Below the pieces are notes generated by a model. It was not told the DNA's origin and searched no databases. It saw nothing but the letters and a program-made list of their open reading frames with translations. From Smithella sp. (lineage in GTDB: Bacteria > Desulfobacterota > Syntrophia > Syntrophales > Smithellaceae), in the NCBI GenBank assembly GCA_012797505.1, contig JAAZOZ010000208.1, positions 1-8,021 of the forward strand: DNA of 8,021 nt, read 5' to 3'. The position numbers and the translations under genes were made by a program. Below, one piece after another: positions 6,025 through 8,021 of this stretch. Within the stretch, counting starts at the first letter, position 1. Each line of letters opens with the position of its first letter.

Positions 6025-6560
6025 AGTTTGCGGATCCTGGCCCTAGTCTGTTTTTCGGCGCGGGAAAGTCTGCGGGCAGGCCCTTTTTTATGTCCGACGC
6101 GGCCGCTCGCGTCCTCTTCCTCTTCCTCTTCCTCTTCATCTTTCCCGAAGGCCATGTCGTCTTCCGGCATCGCGAGCTGCCGGTCCACAACCGATTCGAA
6201 TTCCGGCGAGGGCATTGCGGCTTTGCCCCGACGGACGGCATAGGAGACGATTTCGCGGTCGGAAGAAACCACCAGAATTTCCTCGTCCGAAGAGGCGATG
6301 ATTCTTTTGAGAACATCGTCGGCTTTGACGCCTTTGGGCGAATAAATCATGTCAATGCCGGCGCTGTAATCGCGCTCTTCCCGGGCGGAGCCTCCCACCC
6401 AGCCGTCAAAAACAACGGTAATCCGGTGATCTTTCCGGGTTCGGTACTGCGCCAGCCAGTCGATGAGCGCAGCGCGTCCTGCTTCGAGGCTGTGGCGTTC
6501 GAAACGACGCAGACGAATGGACTGCCGGATCAGATTATAGCCGTCGATGTAAATATGCAT
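6021..6560 (-). CDS. NYN domain (YacP-like) predicted ribonuclease
   Basis: The 179-aa protein begins MHIYIDGYNLI, the hallmark of YacP/NYN (PIN-like) nucleases. Acidic residues that could bind the metal are Asp6, Asp52 (VVFDGW), Asp81/Asp82 (VKADDVLKRI) and Asp101 (VVSSDREI). B. subtilis YacP (Rae1) is a ribosome-associated mRNA endonuclease, but activity here is inferred only. The NYN domain spans about 1-130. It is followed by an acidic stretch with eight consecutive Glu (142-149) and a basic tail (HKKGPARRLSRAEKQTRARIRKL minus its ends). I chose the ATG at 6560 because the family motif begins there; a GTG at 6575 would add five residues, and neither has a clear Shine-Dalgarno site. It is convergent with holA and divergent from hbd. 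Confidence 0.85.
   Translation of the reverse strand: MHIYIDGYNLIRQSIRLRRFERHSLEAGRAALIDWLAQYRTRKDHRITVVFDGWVGGSAREERDYSAGIDMIYSPKGVKADDVLKRIIASSDEEILVVSSDREIVSYAVRRGKAAMPSPEFESVVDRQLAMPEDDMAFGKDEEEEEEEEDASGRVGHKKGPARRLSRAEKQTRARIRKL
6114..6137. repeat. Hexanucleotide microsatellite, (CTCTTC)x4
   Basis: Four perfect CTCTTC units on the plus strand read as GAAGAG in the minus-strand NYN gene and encode Glu142-149. Unit gain or loss would keep the reading frame and change only the length of the acidic tract. Confidence 0.85.
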
Positions 6561-6693
6561 GGGGGATTTTTGCACATTGAAGCGGCGGATTCAATGAAAA
6601 AAAGGCAGGTATTTTTCTTGACGGGAGGCTTGTCCGTCTGTTACCGTCGGGCACGTTTGACGGTTTCGTAAAAAGTCATCTTGTCCCTCTTTT

Positions 6694-6720
6694 GTCATGC
6701 TGAGCCTGTCGAAGCATGAC
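6694..6720 (-). repeat. 27-nt REP-like hairpin, copy A
   Basis: GTCATGCT (6694-6701) pairs perfectly with AGCATGAC (6713-6720) around an 11-nt loop. Read on the minus strand, the core is CTTCGACAGGCTCAG, as in the element at 3538-3578. It lies in inverse orientation to copy B, 19 nt away. Confidence 0.8.
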
Positions 6721-6739
6721 GTGATATAGAGTACTTACG

Positions 6740-6766
6740 TTCACCCTTCGACGGGCTCAGGGTGAC
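6740..6766 (+). repeat. 27-nt REP-like hairpin, copy B
   Basis: TCACCCT (6741-6747) pairs with AGGGTGA (6759-6765) around the core CTTCGACGGGCTCAG. Together with copy A it forms a head-to-head pair like a BIME. Confidence 0.8.
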
Positions 6767-6854
6767 AGTGGTGATTTTTTACGGGTTCATCACGTTTTGA
6801 AGGGCAGTTAAAAAAGCGGGAAACCGCTGAACAATAAACCATTCGGAGGTTGTT

Positions 6855-7712
6855 ATGGACATTAAAAAAATATGCGTGTTGGGCGCAGGGTTGATGGGCA
6901 ACGGCATCGCGCAGGTTTGCGCGGCGGCAGGTTATGAAGTGACGCTGCGGGATATTGAACAGCGTTTCATCGACAACGGCATGAACACCATCAGGAAGAA
7001 TCTGGGCCGCGACGCGGAAAAAGGCAAGATTACCAAAGAACAGATGGAGGCGATTCTGGGCCGGATCAAGCCGACGCTGGATGTCGGGGAGGCCGCCAAA
7101 GACGCGGACATTGTCGTGGAAGTGGTCATCGAGCTGATGGACCTGAAGAAAAAGGTATATGCGGAACTCGAAGCGGTGGTTCCCCCGCACTGCCTTTTTT
7201 TCACCAACACTTCGGGATTGAGCATTACGGAAATGGCCGCCATCACGAAAAGGCCGGAGCGCTTCATCGGCACCCATTTCTTCAATCCGGTTCCGGTGAT
7301 GAAGCTCCTGGAAGTCATCCGCGGGCAGCAGACCTCCGATGAGACGGTGGAAATCGCCAAAGCCTGGGGAAAGAAGCTGGGCAAGGAAGTCGTCATGGTC
7401 AACGAAGCCCCCGCCTTTGTCGTCAACCGCATTCTGTGCTCCATGATCAACGAGGCTTTTTTTGTGCTGGATGAAGGTCTGGCCACGGCGGAAGACATCG
7501 ACAAGGCGATGCAGTTGGGCTGCAATCATCCCATCGGCCCGCTGGCGCTGGGCGACCTGATCGGTCTGGACACCCAGCTTCGGATTTGTGAGGGCATGCA
7601 CCGCGAGCTGGGCGACAAGTACCGCCCGTCGCCGCTTTTGCGGAAGCTGGTCCGCGCCGGCAATCTGGGGCGCAAATCCGGCCGCGGCGTTTATGACTAC
7701 AGCAAGAAATAA
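6855..7712 (+). CDS. hbd: 3-hydroxybutyryl-CoA (3-hydroxyacyl-CoA) dehydrogenase
   Basis: The 285-aa enzyme interconverts 3-hydroxyacyl-CoA and acetoacyl-CoA with NAD(H). The N-terminal Rossmann domain begins ICVLGAGLMGNGIAQ (6-20), and Asp33 ends the second strand as expected for NAD preference. The catalytic set is present with the spacing of the family: Ser120 (NTS), His141 (HFFNP), Glu153 and Asn191 (VVNRI). The C-terminal helical domain includes NHPIGPLALGDLIGLD and ends GRKSGRGVYDYSKK. It is a stand-alone short enzyme, not fused to a hydratase. GGAGG at 6845-6849 lies 5 nt before the ATG. A small GNRA-capped hairpin (AGCGG, GAAA, CCGCT; 6815-6828) lies in the leader. No other beta-oxidation or butyrate gene is in view; it is flanked on both sides by related repeats. 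In a syntroph it could work in fatty acid or benzoate degradation, or in butyryl-CoA formation. Confidence 0.95.
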   Translation: MDIKKICVLGAGLMGNGIAQVCAAAGYEVTLRDIEQRFIDNGMNTIRKNLGRDAEKGKITKEQMEAILGRIKPTLDVGEAAKDADIVVEVVIELMDLKKKVYAELEAVVPPHCLFFTNTSGLSITEMAAITKRPERFIGTHFFNPVPVMKLLEVIRGQQTSDETVEIAKAWGKKLGKEVVMVNEAPAFVVNRILCSMINEAFFVLDEGLATAEDIDKAMQLGCNHPIGPLALGDLIGLDTQLRICEGMHRELGDKYRPSPLLRKLVRAGNLGRKSGRGVYDYSKK

Positions 7713-7715
7713 TTT

Positions 7716-7874
7716 TGACGACCTCGTAAAAAGTCAATTTCGCACCCGTTTTGTCATACCGGCGAAGGCCGGTATCCAGTAATTACAATGAGTTATGGAC
7801 CCCGGCGCCTGCCCCGTACTGCGATACGGGGTTCGCCGGGGTGACGATTTTGATCACTTTTTACCAGTTTACCA
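7716..7874. repeat. MITE-like composite repeat, 159 bp, with a different palindromic core
   Basis: The left end (7716-7736) reads TGACG, four bases, then CGTAAAAAGTCA, starting 3 nt after the hbd stop. The right end (7854-7874) is an imperfect inverse copy (15 of 21 by eye). TTTTGTCAT (7749-7757) and GGTGAC (7840-7845) match the element at 6658-6792. The core differs: an 8-bp stem ATACCGGC/GCCGGTAT (7756-7763, 7768-7775), and a larger hairpin pairing CCCCGGCG (7800-7807) with CGCCGGGG (7834-7841) plus an inner CCCCGTA/TACGGGG (7812-7818, 7825-7831). The large hairpin could also stop transcription from hbd, though no clean T-tract follows it. With the palindromes below, this repeat makes up most of the gene-free 7713-8021. 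Confidence 0.6.
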
Positions 7875-7905
7875 AGAAATGATTTTCGTCAGTTTGCTTT
7901 CCCCG

Positions 7906-7933
7906 AGAACAATGGGTTGCAACCCATCGTTCT
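7906..7933. repeat. 28-nt near-perfect palindrome
   Basis: The two 14-nt arms meet at ATGGGTTGCAACCCAT and extend outward to AGAAC/GTTCT with one mismatch (A7911 against C7928). It is followed by a second palindrome 50 bp away, centre to centre. Confidence 0.75.
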
Positions 7934-7938
7934 AATTG

Positions 7939-8021
7939 ATGAATTCAAGGGAATTGCAGGGAACGGTCGCGACCGTTCCCCGCAAAAGCCCCATTAAAGA
8001 AATTTATGATTTGTTGGCTTC
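7939..8021 (+). CDS. Possible start of an unidentified gene running off the window
   Basis: From the ATG at 7939 the frame stays open to the window edge, 27 complete codons. The last part, RKSPIKEIYDLLA, looks protein-like, but the first part is the translation of the palindrome at 7959-7980. There is no Shine-Dalgarno site before the ATG or before the preceding TTG, and the ATG at 8004 has none either. I recognise no family. Chance is a serious alternative. Confidence 0.18.
   Translation, partial: MNSRELQGTVATVPRKSPIKEIYDLLA
7959..7980. repeat. 22-nt perfect palindrome
   Basis: The core GAACGGTCGCGACCGTTC is flanked by GG and CC to give 22 perfectly symmetric bases; with one mismatch it extends to 28 nt (7956-7983). 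It shares the GAAC...GTTC outer bases with the palindrome at 7906-7933. Confidence 0.8.

Larger units (their letters stand above)
6658..6792. repeat. MITE-like composite repeat, 135 bp, with inverted ends
   Basis: The left end (6658-6678) reads TGACG, four variable bases, then CGTAAAAAGTCA. The right end (6772-6792) read on the minus strand is TGATG, four bases, then CGTAAAAAATCA. Inside are TTTTGTCAT (6690-6698), two 27-nt palindromes in opposite orientation, and GGTGAC (6761-6766). A related element with the same ends lies at 7716-7874. It fills the divergent gap between the NYN gene and hbd. It has no coding capacity, so any movement would depend on a transposase elsewhere. Confidence 0.6.

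Noticed and set aside
6074..6089. Terminator-like GGG-CAGG-CCC followed by six T after holA
   Set aside because: The stem is only three to four pairs with a tiny loop and lies inside the NYN coding region; too weak to call.
6090..6671. Plus-strand open frame opposite the NYN gene
   Set aside because: The minus-strand product has a clear NYN signature; the plus-strand frame is its shadow and its start is a low-complexity Phe/Leu run from the microsatellite.

Overview
The window looks like ordinary chromosome from a Gram-negative anaerobe of the Desulfobacterota type (former Deltaproteobacteria), possibly near Syntrophales. That placement rests on impression: the style of the GcvH, S21 and HolA proteins, GC-rich coding sequence with strong Shine-Dalgarno sites, and intergenic palindromic repeats. 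No rRNA or other marker settles it. I see no phage, plasmid, CRISPR, toxin-antitoxin or defence genes.

Layout. (1) 158-3289, plus strand: a probable transcription unit of four genes with gaps of 39, 18 and 9 nt. They are a TPR lipoprotein of the PilF/PilW type, an M24 Xaa-Pro aminopeptidase, the lipoyl carrier GcvH, and a LipM-type octanoyl/lipoyl transferase. GcvH and LipM form a substrate-enzyme pair. A strong intrinsic terminator lies at 3472-3516, and the 182-nt stretch before it is hairpin-rich. (2) 3538-3835: a REP-like palindrome carrying a 14-bp tandem duplication, then rpsU (ribosomal protein S21), which probably starts at a TTG. (3) 3994-6024: a LOG-family nucleotide phosphoribohydrolase and an enlarged DNA polymerase III delta subunit (HolA, 448 aa), 33 nt apart. 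(4) 6021-6560, minus strand: a YacP-like NYN-domain protein with an eight-glutamate tract; its stop codon shares a TTAA with the holA stop. (5) 6855-7712, plus strand: a complete 3-hydroxyacyl-CoA dehydrogenase (Hbd) with all catalytic residues.

The most notable non-coding content is the repeats. Three copies of a 27-nt hairpin element (3538-3578, 6694-6720, 6740-6766) differ by paired, compensatory stem changes. Two MITE-like elements, 6658-6792 (135 bp) and 7716-7874 (159 bp), flank hbd; they share about 21-nt imperfect inverted ends but enclose unrelated palindromic cores. Two further palindromes with centres exactly 50 bp apart (7919.5 and 7969.5) lie near the right edge.

Functionally the genes are housekeeping: lipoyl-protein assembly, peptide turnover, translation, nucleotide salvage, replication clamp loading, RNA processing, and short-chain acyl-CoA metabolism. 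I found nothing that amounts to a new multi-gene system. The modular repeats and the HolA insertion are the best leads.
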